Origin: Trabulsiella odontotermitis
GTDB lineage: Bacteria > Pseudomonadota > Gammaproteobacteria > Enterobacterales > Enterobacteriaceae
Length of the DNA stretch: 64,000 nt
NCBI RefSeq assembly: GCF_030053895.1
Contig: NZ_CP125781.1
Span: 2,356,001 to 2,420,000 of the forward strand
Direction: 5' to 3'
The translations under genes and the position numbers were made by a program. How positions within the stretch are numbered: position 1 is the stretch's first letter; every line of letters begins with the position of its first letter. The notes below the pieces were generated by a model, which worked only from the letters and a program-made list of their open reading frames with translations, had not been told where the DNA came from and ran no database searches. Below are positions 35,247-41,956 of this stretch, in pieces.

Positions 35247-35268
35247 CGCCGGGAGCCTGCTCCCGGCG
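35247..35268 (+). terminator. Strong hairpin between ynfM and asr
   Basis: A 9-bp perfect G+C-rich stem CGCCGGGAG/CTCCCGGCG with loop CCTG lies 95 bases past ynfM. It lacks a long T-tract (only TT), so it may be a weak terminator or an mRNA-stabilising end. It finishes three bases before the RstA-box-like element. Confidence 0.5.
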
Positions 35269-35271
35269 TTG

Positions 35272-35285
35272 TACAAACGGTTACA
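35272..35285 (+). promoter_or_regulatory. RstA-box-like site of the asr promoter
   Basis: TACAAACGGTTACA matches the RstA-box framework TACATNTNGTTACA at all TACA and GTTACA positions. It lies about 107 bases before the asr ATG, where the acid-responsive RstA regulator acts in E. coli. rstA itself is at the right end of the window. Confidence 0.65.
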
Positions 35286-35330
35286 CGCCGATACCAAACA
35301 CTCACGGAAAGCCTTTAAACACAGGGATAT

Positions 35331-35373
35331 AGTTTCTTCAACGGCCCCGCAGTGGGGTTGAAATGAAGAAACT
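35331..35373 (+). promoter_or_regulatory. Leader hairpin in the asr 5' untranslated region
   Basis: AGTTTCTTCA (35331-35340) pairs perfectly with TGAAGAAACT (35364-35373). Inside it CCCC (35345-35348) pairs with GGGG (35354-35357) around a GCAGT loop. The structure ends five bases before the GAGGG ribosome site and 18 bases before the asr ATG. It could stabilise the transcript or tune translation. Whether it is fully transcribed depends on the start site, which I cannot fix. Confidence 0.6.
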
Positions 35374-35391
35374 AATTTCGAGGGTATCAGA

Positions 35392-35724
35392 ATGAATAAA
35401 GTATTAGCTCTGGTTGTTGCCGCTGCTATGGGTCTGTCTTCCGCTGCATTCGCGGCTGACACTGCAACCTCTACTGCGGCGCCGGCAGCACCTGCTGCAA
35501 CAGCCTCTACCACCACTCAGGCTGCTCCGGCAAAAACGATGCATCATAAAAAACACAAAAAAGCAGCACCGGCTCAGAAAGCCCAGGCTGCTAAAAAGCA
35601 CCACAAAAAAGCGGCAAAAGCTGAAGCAACCAAACCGGTAGAACAGAAAGCTCAGGCTGCTAAGAAACACAAAAAACACGTGAAACACGAAGCCACTAAA
35701 CTGGCTGCCAAACCAGCTGCATAA
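35392..35724 (+). CDS. asr: Acid shock protein Asr
   Basis: Periplasmic intrinsically disordered acid-shock protein, 110 residues. Signal peptide at residues 1-21 (ending SAAFAA). An Ala/Thr/Pro-rich pro-region is followed by Lys/His-rich repeats, with AQAAKKHHKK and AQAAKKHKKH recurring and ending KPAA. In E. coli it is strongly induced at low pH through RstBA and acts as a chaperone-like buffer. A terminator follows. Confidence 0.95.
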   Translation: MNKVLALVVAAAMGLSSAAFAADTATSTAAPAAPAATASTTTQAAPAKTMHHKKHKKAAPAQKAQAAKKHHKKAAKAEATKPVEQKAQAAKKHKKHVKHEATKLAAKPAA

Positions 35725-35758
35725 TCTCGTCTGGTCGTACATTCCTGTGTAAATAAAT

Positions 35759-35784
35759 CGGCGCTGGTTCAGCGCCGTTTTTTT
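35759..35784 (+). terminator. Terminator of asr
   Basis: An 8-bp perfect stem CGGCGCTG/CAGCGCCG with loop GTT is followed by seven T residues, 35 bases after the asr stop. The ydgU start lies 11 bases further. Confidence 0.92.
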
Positions 35785-35794
35785 CTGGAGAGCA

Positions 35795-35881
35795 ATGATG
35801 TTGCGGCGCTATCGATTTGAGCTCATCCTTATTCTGCTGATTATTTGCGCGCTTATTGCGACGAGATTTTTCTTATCCTGA
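35795..35881 (+). CDS. ydgU: Small membrane protein YdgU
   Basis: A 28-residue protein MMLRRYRFELILILLIICAL... ending TRFFLS, essentially one membrane helix after a short basic N-terminus. It matches the E. coli small protein YdgU (27 residues) found at the same place after asr. GGAG lies four bases before the first ATG. Because the asr terminator stands just before it, it is probably expressed by read-through. Function unknown. Confidence 0.82.
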   Translation: MMLRRYRFELILILLIICALIATRFFLS

Positions 35882-35982
35882 ATGTAGCACGCTGATTTTA
35901 CTCCCCCTTTTCTGCTGTCCCGTCTATAGTTGTTTCATTGGGTTCACTTTTAATAATTCTAATTGCCCCATCAGAGTGAGAT

Positions 35983-36810
35983 ATGCGTAAATTCGTAGTA
36001 CCTGTTCTGGGATCGTTTTGCTTGTTTTGTACTTTCGCCCACGCCGACAGCCCGGATGATGACAGCATCAGTGCGAGCGAAGTGAAAACACTCTTTTTCG
36101 GGCAGGACGACAGGATACGCGTCACCAATCCCACCGACGCCCCCTGGGACGCCATCGGTCAACTGGAAACCGAAAGCGGGAATCTCTGCACCGCAACACT
36201 TATCTCGCCACGTCTGGCACTCACCGCCGGTCATTGCCTGTTGACGCCGCCCGACGCAACGCCGGATAAAGCCGTCGCACTGCGTTTTGTGTCGCAAAAA
36301 GGCGTCTGGCGCTATGAAATTCACGGTATTGAAGGACGCGTTGAACCCTCGCTGGGCCGCCGTCTGAAGGCCGATGGCGACGGCTGGATTGTGCCGTCAT
36401 CCGCCGCGCCGTGGGATTATGGGCTGATTATTCTGAACTATGCGCCGTCCGGCATCACGCCGTTGCCGCTGTTTGAGGGCAACAGAGCAGCGCTTATCGC
36501 TGCGCTGAAAGCCAGCAACCGCCAGGTGACACAGTCCGGTTATCCGCTCGATCATATTGACGATCTTTACAGCCATCAGGACTGCATCGTCACCGGTTGG
36601 GCGCAGACCTCCGTAATGTCGCACCAGTGCGATACGCTCCCCGGCGACAGCGGCTCTCCGCTTCTGCTGAAAACCGATGCAGGCTGGCAGGTGATTGGCG
36701 TACAAAGCTCGGCGCCCGCGGCGAAAGATCGCTGGCGCGCCGACAACCGCGCCATCTCCGTCACTGGTTTTCATGACAAACTGGAAGCGCTGGCAAAAGA
36801 ATCGCCTTAA
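35983..36810 (+). CDS. ydgD: Trypsin-like serine protease YdgD
   Basis: Exported serine protease of 275 residues with a signal peptide (residues 1-22, ending AHADS). The catalytic triad is visible: His in LTAGHC, Asp in PWDYGLI and Ser in GDSGSP. Extra cysteines (DCIVTGW, SHQCDTL) suggest disulfides in the periplasm. Substrate unknown. Its TAA stop overlaps the converging GGDEF-EAL gene by four bases (TTAA). Confidence 0.93.
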   Translation: MRKFVVPVLGSFCLFCTFAHADSPDDDSISASEVKTLFFGQDDRIRVTNPTDAPWDAIGQLETESGNLCTATLISPRLALTAGHCLLTPPDATPDKAVALRFVSQKGVWRYEIHGIEGRVEPSLGRRLKADGDGWIVPSSAAPWDYGLIILNYAPSGITPLPLFEGNRAALIAALKASNRQVTQSGYPLDHIDDLYSHQDCIVTGWAQTSVMSHQCDTLPGDSGSPLLLKTDAGWQVIGVQSSAPAAKDRWRADNRAISVTGFHDKLEALAKESP

Positions 36811-38969
36811 TACTGGCGCTGCTGGCGTAACTGCAACAGCGAGGCAATGGGCACCGGCTCGCTGAAGTAAAACCCCTGCAACAGATCACACCCCGCCAGG
36901 CGCAGCAACGTGAGCTGTTTTTCGGTCTCCACGCCTTCGGCAATGACAGTCATTCCGAGCGCACTGGCGACGCGGATTGCGCCGCACACCAGCGCCTCCG
37001 CCTGCTCATCATCCGCCACCAGACCCGCCAGCGATTTGTCGATTTTGACGGTATCAAAGCTAAAACGCCGCAGATAACCGAGGCTCGAATAGCCGGTACC
37101 GAAATCATCGAGCGCTACGGTGGTGCCAAGGTTTTTAAGATTGAGGATTGCCGTGCGGGCACGCTCGGGGCTTTCCAGTACGTAAGTTTCCGTGACTTCG
37201 AGTTGCAGGCGAGAAGCAGGAAAACGGCAGGCGCCCAGAACCCCTGCCACCTTCTCTTCAAATCCGGGATCGCGAAACTGCGCCGGGGAGATATTCACCG
37301 ACAGCCGGAGATCTTCCAGCGGCTGCAAATCCTGACAGGCGCGGCGTAAAACGAATTGCCCCAGCGAATAAATCAACCCGCCGGTTTCAGCGATACTAAT
37401 GAACTCATCCGGCTTCAGTTCACCTTTTGGCCGCCTTGGCCAGCGCACCAGCGCCTCGACGATAATCATCGTTTGCGTGTGAGCATCAACGATCGGCTGA
37501 TACCAGACGTCAAATTCGTCGTTTTCCAGCCCCAGGCGAATGTCGTTTTCGATCATCAACTGGTATTCCCGGGCGCTATTCAGCTCGGCGTCATAATGGG
37601 TGATCCGCCCTTTTCCGGTGATCTTGGAGTGGTACATCGCGATATCGGCGCGGCGAAACAGTTCATTCCGCAGACAGTCCGCAGGCGAACCGCTGGCAAT
37701 ACCAATGCTGGCGCCGATATGAATGGTGCGTTCACCCAGTCGGACGGGCGAGTTAAGACATTCCAGCACCCGCCCGGCAAAAGCCGACGCCTGCACCTCG
37801 GACTCTTCACCTTCGAGGGTCATGGCAAACTCGTCACCCCCCAGCCGCGCCAGCATGCCGCCCGGCGGGACAATCGCCTGTAGCGTGTGGGCGATGCGAA
37901 TAATCAGCTCATCGCCCACATCATGACCGTGCACATCGTTGACGTCTTTAAATCCATCGAGATCGATAAAAACGGCGGTTTTGATTTCGTTATTACCCGG
38001 GTTCTGCGCATCTTCCAGCCGTTCGATCAGCGCGCGGCGGTTGGGTAAATGACTGAGCCAGTCCGTCAGGGCGATATCCCGCGCGTACTTTTCATTGCGC
38101 GCCAGCTTAAACAGCCCCACACCGCTGAAGAGGATAAACAACATAATCAACCCGGCGGCCAGCAGTGCGATGCGGAGGATATCGCCGGAAGCCGCTTCTG
38201 CCGCCTCCGCACCCGGCAGCCGTGGATGCCAGTTAAGATAACCCACGACCGCGCCGCTGGCAGTGCGCAGTGGTACGCTGAAGCCACTGGTTTTTGCCGC
38301 GGTCATGTTGAGATTATTAATCTGAAAGGTATTTCCCAGCTCTTTAAGAATGGCGGCATTAATATGGCGGGTAATCACCAGATAGCGGCGCGTGCTGTCA
38401 TAAACTTCCAGCCGACCGGTCATCGGGCGAATCAGACCGATCCCGATAATAGCGACACCCGCGCCTGTCCTGGTGATCCCGGCATAGATATTTTTTCCAC
38501 TTTGCAGTGCCTCGCCGTGAAGATGAATAATAGACTGCAGGCCATCCCCTAAAAAACGCATGCTGGTCTGTGTAAATGGTTCGCTGTGAAACGATCCCCA
38601 CAGCAATTTGAAATTCTGGTCGAGAACAAAAGTACCGTCATACAAATTGTTGACTTTATAACCCGCACCCCAGGTTTCATATAACCAGGCTGCGTCCAGA
38701 GCCGGAGGATATACTTTGTGCACGGCATCGTTCCAGATGGCATTATCGATTACCAGAGAAAGTACGCGATTAACGGAAGTCTGAATCGCCCCTTCGACGG
38801 CAAGCGTCGTGCGGTGTTTATCTATTTCGTTAGCTTTGGAACTGATGAGATGGAGAGAAAGATAAAGCAACGCAACAATAGAAACGACAAGACCTGTCCC
38901 GGCCATAAAAATCATTATAAAAAGCGTCCGTGCGGTAGGAATATTGCGCCACTTTAACGGATTGACCAT
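36807..38969 (-). CDS. CHASE4-like membrane GGDEF-EAL protein (c-di-GMP turnover)
   Basis: A 720-residue two-helix membrane protein: TM1 at about 14-40, an extracytoplasmic CHASE4-like sensor at about 45-258, TM2 at about 264-288, GGDEF domain at about 295-460 and EAL domain at about 470-715. The GGDEF motif (377-381) is intact but there is no RxxD inhibitory site before it. The EAL motif (505-507), N559, E591/E594, DDFGTGYSSL (621-630) and E678 keep the phosphodiesterase residues. Both activities are thus possible; net output is unknown. GAGGG precedes the ATG. I recall no E. coli K-12 gene at this spot. Confidence 0.9.
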   Translation of the reverse strand: MVNPLKWRNIPTARTLFIMIFMAGTGLVVSIVALLYLSLHLISSKANEIDKHRTTLAVEGAIQTSVNRVLSLVIDNAIWNDAVHKVYPPALDAAWLYETWGAGYKVNNLYDGTFVLDQNFKLLWGSFHSEPFTQTSMRFLGDGLQSIIHLHGEALQSGKNIYAGITRTGAGVAIIGIGLIRPMTGRLEVYDSTRRYLVITRHINAAILKELGNTFQINNLNMTAAKTSGFSVPLRTASGAVVGYLNWHPRLPGAEAAEAASGDILRIALLAAGLIMLFILFSGVGLFKLARNEKYARDIALTDWLSHLPNRRALIERLEDAQNPGNNEIKTAVFIDLDGFKDVNDVHGHDVGDELIIRIAHTLQAIVPPGGMLARLGGDEFAMTLEGEESEVQASAFAGRVLECLNSPVRLGERTIHIGASIGIASGSPADCLRNELFRRADIAMYHSKITGKGRITHYDAELNSAREYQLMIENDIRLGLENDEFDVWYQPIVDAHTQTMIIVEALVRWPRRPKGELKPDEFISIAETGGLIYSLGQFVLRRACQDLQPLEDLRLSVNISPAQFRDPGFEEKVAGVLGACRFPASRLQLEVTETYVLESPERARTAILNLKNLGTTVALDDFGTGYSSLGYLRRFSFDTVKIDKSLAGLVADDEQAEALVCGAIRVASALGMTVIAEGVETEKQLTLLRLAGCDLLQGFYFSEPVPIASLLQLRQQRQY

Positions 38970-39076
38970 TCACTACCCTCATACAGACAGAGGCCGGGAA
39001 AAAATTTCCCGTTCTTTCCGTTAAGCGTAATACAGCCATTAAATTTCGCTGCCCGTAAATACAGACAGCGATCACA

Positions 39077-39406
39077 TCAGGCGAGTTTTATCATTACCAT
39101 GCCGAGGATCAGCAGGATGACGCCAGCCCAACCTTTGCCGTTCAGACGCTGACCAAACAGCACCCAACCCGCCGCCAGCGTCGCGGCGATACCAAAACCG
39201 CCCCACAGGGCATAGGCTACGGAAAGATCTATCCCCTTTACCGCCTGTGACAACGCGCTGAACGCCGCCAGCACGGCGGCCAGCGACAGGATGCCGTAGG
39301 TTTTACGTCGAAAACCGTCTGAAAACTTTAAAAACACATTAGCCACAATTTCCAGCACAATGGCCAGCGCCAGCCAGGCGCCGTGGAACCACTCAAACTG
39401 TTGCAT
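39077..39406 (-). CDS. mdtI: Spermidine exporter subunit MdtI
   Basis: Small multidrug resistance-family protein of 109 residues with four membrane helices, as in E. coli. It pairs with MdtJ to export spermidine. The conserved membrane glutamate lies in LEIVANVFLKF at about residue 19. Its ATG overlaps the end of mdtJ by 14 bases, so the two are translationally coupled. Confidence 0.95.
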   Translation of the reverse strand: MQQFEWFHGAWLALAIVLEIVANVFLKFSDGFRRKTYGILSLAAVLAAFSALSQAVKGIDLSVAYALWGGFGIAATLAAGWVLFGQRLNGKGWAGVILLILGMVMIKLA

Positions 39407-39755
39407 GAGTTGGCTCCTTCTTCAGCACGACCGTTTTGCGGGTGCCAGATTTAATCAGTACAATTCCCACGACCAGGGTCAACAGACCGGCCATTTTCAT
39501 CATCGACAGGGTTTCATCAAATAACAATACGCTGAACAGGGTGATCAGCAAAATACCAATCCCTTCCCACAAGGCATAGGCCACACCGAGGGCGATTTTT
39601 TTCACTGCAAACGCCAGGAAAATATAAGAAAGGGTGATCATTATCAGCATTAAAATAAAACCGGTACGGTCATCACTGATGCTTGCCCATTTCATAGACA
39701 AAGTGCCCGTAATTTCGGCAACGATAGCTAATGCCAACAAAATCCAGTAAAACAT
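39393..39755 (-). CDS. mdtJ: Spermidine exporter subunit MdtJ
   Basis: Small multidrug resistance-family protein of 120 residues (E. coli 121) with four helices and the essential glutamate in IVAEITGTLSMKWAS. It forms a heteromer with MdtI. AGGAG precedes the ATG. The 117 bases upstream separate it from a probable regulatory upstream ORF (mdtU). Confidence 0.95.
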   Translation of the reverse strand: MFYWILLALAIVAEITGTLSMKWASISDDRTGFILMLIMITLSYIFLAFAVKKIALGVAYALWEGIGILLITLFSVLLFDETLSMMKMAGLLTLVVGIVLIKSGTRKTVVLKKEPTHATV

Positions 39756-39871
39756 CTTTTTTTCTCCTGCTAGAGAATATATTCCTTGACGGCTAGCGAC
39801 TTAGCGCGAACCGATAAAAATCAAATACGATTTAGCCAGACGTGAAACGTCAGCTCAGGCAGAAAAAAAGA

Positions 39872-39973
39872 CTATAGCGCGGTGCGCCAGTGCTGCTCAC
39901 CCAGGGAATGAGTAAAAGAAGAGGAAAGCGTAACAGAGTGGGTAAAAAATAACGTCCTGAACATATTGTCCAT
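39872..39973 (-). CDS. mdtU: Probable upstream ORF mdtU of the mdtJI operon
   Basis: An open frame of 33 codons plus stop begins MDNMFRTLFFTHSV and ends EQHWRTAL, with its stop 116 bases before mdtJ. E. coli has a regulatory uORF of about this size (MdtU, 34 residues) in the mdtJI leader, through which spermidine relieves premature termination. Position, size and strand agree. The start is uncertain: in-frame ATGs at 40009 (45 residues), 39973 and 39964 all have weak ribosome sites. The rest of the 394-base mdtJ-ydeI gap (39984-40149) shows nothing else I can support. Confidence 0.5.
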   Translation of the reverse strand: MDNMFRTLFFTHSVTLSSSFTHSLGEQHWRTAL

Positions 39974-40149
39974 AAAATTACAATTATCCGCGGTGTTGCT
40001 TCTCGTCATTGCGGATGAAAATTGTCCTCAGTAGTTAAACACGCTAAATTTGTAGCATAACGCCACATTTTACTCAAAACCTTTTCATTTCTTTACTGAA
40101 TATATTTAGTTGTATTACCTCCTGACGGCGATGCGTCAGGAGGTAATGA

Positions 40150-40545
40150 CTATTTTTGCAGACGGTCGACGCGCAGGATCGGCGGCGTCATTTTTTTATC
40201 CAGACTGCCGTTGATGCTTAACAACTGGTCGGGCTGCACCTCCCGCCCATCGAACACCGCAGCGGGAATAATGGCTTCAATACGGTCGGTTTTATCGCGG
40301 AAAACGTAGCGATCGTCGCCCAGATGCTTGATCAGATTGCCGCGCAGCGAAATCGTCGCGCCGTCATGCATCGTTTTCGCAAATTTAACGGTCATGACGT
40401 GTTCATCTTCGGTGCCACGGTAGCCGTCCTCTATCTTATGGGGTGGAGGTGGCGCCGCATCGCTTTTTAAGCCCCCTGCTTCTTCTGCCGCATAGCCGTT
40501 TTGCATCATGAGAAAACAGTATCCCAACAGTAATAGTTTTTTCAC
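40150..40545 (-). CDS. ydeI: YdeI/OmdA, OB-fold (BOF family) periplasmic stress protein
   Basis: A 131-residue exported protein with a signal peptide (residues 1-19, ending GYAAEE). The conserved body (GGLKSDAAPPPPHKIEDGYRG, then SLRGNLIKHLGDDRYVFRD, AVFDGREVQPDQLLSINGSLDKK) matches E. coli/Salmonella YdeI. In Salmonella YdeI (OmdA) supports resistance to antimicrobial peptides and is under Rcs/PhoP-type control. GTG 40545 follows GGAGG; an in-frame GTG at 40557 is less likely. In E. coli it sits near ydeE, so it has moved. Confidence 0.9.
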   Translation of the reverse strand: MKKLLLLGYCFLMMQNGYAAEEAGGLKSDAAPPPPHKIEDGYRGTEDEHVMTVKFAKTMHDGATISLRGNLIKHLGDDRYVFRDKTDRIEAIIPAAVFDGREVQPDQLLSINGSLDKKMTPPILRVDRLQK

Positions 40546-40698
40546 GTATTCCTCCACGTTGTCCGTTGCCTTGACTTATTAAGCCTGGTTGCTATTTTTA
40601 AATTTTACAAACGTAAATGCACATAATTGTCTCTTTCAGAATAGTATTGCCGATGGTAAATAACCTTTATAAATAACGGATCAGCGAGATATTTATGT

Positions 40699-41202
40699 AT
40701 GAAACAACAAGATAAGGAAGATCCTCGTGTTGAGGAAAGCCCCAGCGCTCTGAACTTTGAATATAATATTAATCGCTTTGGTGTGCTTTTTTTACTCGCA
40801 ATCATTATTGCTGCCTTAGCAGGACTTTTTTCTAATGGGCTGCTTAGTTCTGCCAGCAAACAAAATACCCCTCATACGTTCGATGTTAATTATGATCGTT
40901 TCGCAAGATTAATGAGTGAATCAGAAATAAATATTACCATTCAGGATCTTCATGCTGACCGCTATATGGTCAGTATTGGCAATTCGCTACTGGATAATTA
41001 TCAGTTGGGCGATATTCGACCTGAGCCGGACAAAATGTACAGTCATGGCGGCACACTGTATTTAATGTACAACGCCGCGGACTTTCCGCCTCCGCTTTCG
41101 CTGTGGATTTCCATTACTCCACGAAAACCGGGTAACGTCACCAGTACAGTTAAGGTCAATAGCGAAGCCGAAATAACCTACCGTCAGTTTGTCTATCCCT
41201 AG
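40699..41202 (+). CDS. Unknown single-pass membrane protein
   Basis: A 167-residue protein with a charged N-terminus, one membrane helix at about 28-50 (FGVLFLLAIIIAALAGLF) and an extracytoplasmic ~115-residue domain with no cysteines. I do not recognise the family. It is eight bases upstream of a DUF421 gene in the same direction, so the two are very likely an operon and may form a membrane complex. The ribosome site is weak, and base composition is A+T-richer than the neighbours. Confidence 0.75.
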   Translation: MKQQDKEDPRVEESPSALNFEYNINRFGVLFLLAIIIAALAGLFSNGLLSSASKQNTPHTFDVNYDRFARLMSESEINITIQDLHADRYMVSIGNSLLDNYQLGDIRPEPDKMYSHGGTLYLMYNAADFPPPLSLWISITPRKPGNVTSTVKVNSEAEITYRQFVYP

Positions 41203-41210
41203 GAGATGCT

Positions 41211-41657
41211 ATGGAAATGGTATTCAGAGCGATAGCAATATATCTTATCCTGTTGATTGTATTCAAAATAGCAGGAAGAAGAACGCTGTTGCAAATGACC
41301 AGTTTCGACCTGATTTTATTATTGATCATCAGTGAAGCAACACAGCAAGCACTGCTCAGTACCGATTATTCCGTAACGGGGGCGATGCTCACCATTGTGA
41401 CATTAATTGTGGTCGATATCCTGTTCGGTTTTATGAAGAAGCGTTTTTCTCGCGCTGAACAGTTACTGGATGGCGCACCGGTTATCCTGATTGAAAATGG
41501 CATTCCTGTCGACAGCAAGATAAAAAAAGTTAACGTCTCCACGGATGATATTATGCTGGTGGCCAGACAGAATCATGGAATTTATCAGATCGAGAAAATT
41601 AAATTTGCCATCCTTGAGCGTAACGGACAAATATCGATTATTCCGGCAGACGGTTAA
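41211..41657 (+). CDS. DUF421 (YetF/YcaP-like) membrane protein
   Basis: A 148-residue member of DUF421: two to three N-terminal helices, with the family marker GRRTLLQMTSFDLILLLIISEATQQALL at about 22-50. The cytoplasmic domain contains LLDGAPVILIENG and STDDIMLVARQNGIY-type blocks. This is the short form of the family (E. coli YcaP is ~230 residues). AGGAG precedes the ATG. Family function is poorly known, linked to envelope or spore stress in other bacteria. Confidence 0.85.
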   Translation: MEMVFRAIAIYLILLIVFKIAGRRTLLQMTSFDLILLLIISEATQQALLSTDYSVTGAMLTIVTLIVVDILFGFMKKRFSRAEQLLDGAPVILIENGIPVDSKIKKVNVSTDDIMLVARQNHGIYQIEKIKFAILERNGQISIIPADG

Positions 41658-41668
41658 CCGCCTGCCGG
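41643..41668. terminator. Hairpin/terminator at the end of the DUF421 gene
   Basis: CCGGCAG (41643-41649) pairs with CTGCCGG (41662-41668). Between them CGGTTAACCG is itself palindromic, leaving only one A-C mismatch across 26 bases. The DUF421 TAA lies inside it. The plus-strand flank TCATTATTATTT is T-rich. It also lies just past the stop of the small ORF on the other strand. Confidence 0.6.
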
Positions 41669-41674
41669 TCATTA

Positions 41675-41764
41675 TTATTTATCACGCTCTGGTTGTTTAT
41701 CCCCTGACTCCGGCGCGTTGGCCGGATCGTCTTTTTCTTTTTCAATCATTAGCAGCTTGTTCAT
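41675..41764 (-). CDS. Candidate 29-residue small protein
   Basis: A 29-codon ORF begins MNKLLMIEKEKDD and ends SGDKQPERDK, preceded by a consensus GGAGGTAAT six bases from ATG. The product would be highly charged and soluble (Lys/Glu/Asp-rich, one Pro-rich stretch), resembling small stress-induced hydrophilic proteins. It is divergent from the SDR gene at 41957 and convergent with the DUF421 gene. I recognise no named homologue. The ribosome site and isolated placement are the main support. Confidence 0.6.
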   Translation of the reverse strand: MNKLLMIEKEKDDPANAPESGDKQPERDK

Positions 41765-41883
41765 ATTACCTCCAGACCTGATATCTAGCTGATGATATTT
41801 AAGCGTAGGAACATTATGCGGGATTAACAAGCATTGCGCCGAAGCCGATTAAAAAATGCCGCCTGATTCAATACATTCCATTA

Positions 41884-41899
41884 TTAAGATTCATCTTAA
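41884..41899. promoter_or_regulatory. Palindrome resembling an RcsAB box
   Basis: TTAAGATTCATCTTAA is a perfect 7-2-7 inverted repeat. Its core TAAGATTCATCTTA matches the RcsAB-box consensus TAAGAATATTCCTA at 10 of 14 positions. It lies 58-73 bases before the SDR start and in the shared upstream region of the 29-codon ORF. Control by Rcs phosphorelay is a guess. Confidence 0.4.
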
Positions 41900-41956
41900 A
41901 ATTGAACAGGCGGTTGGCTGCCATACTCTTTCCACTGAAAAAATATCGAGGTCTGT

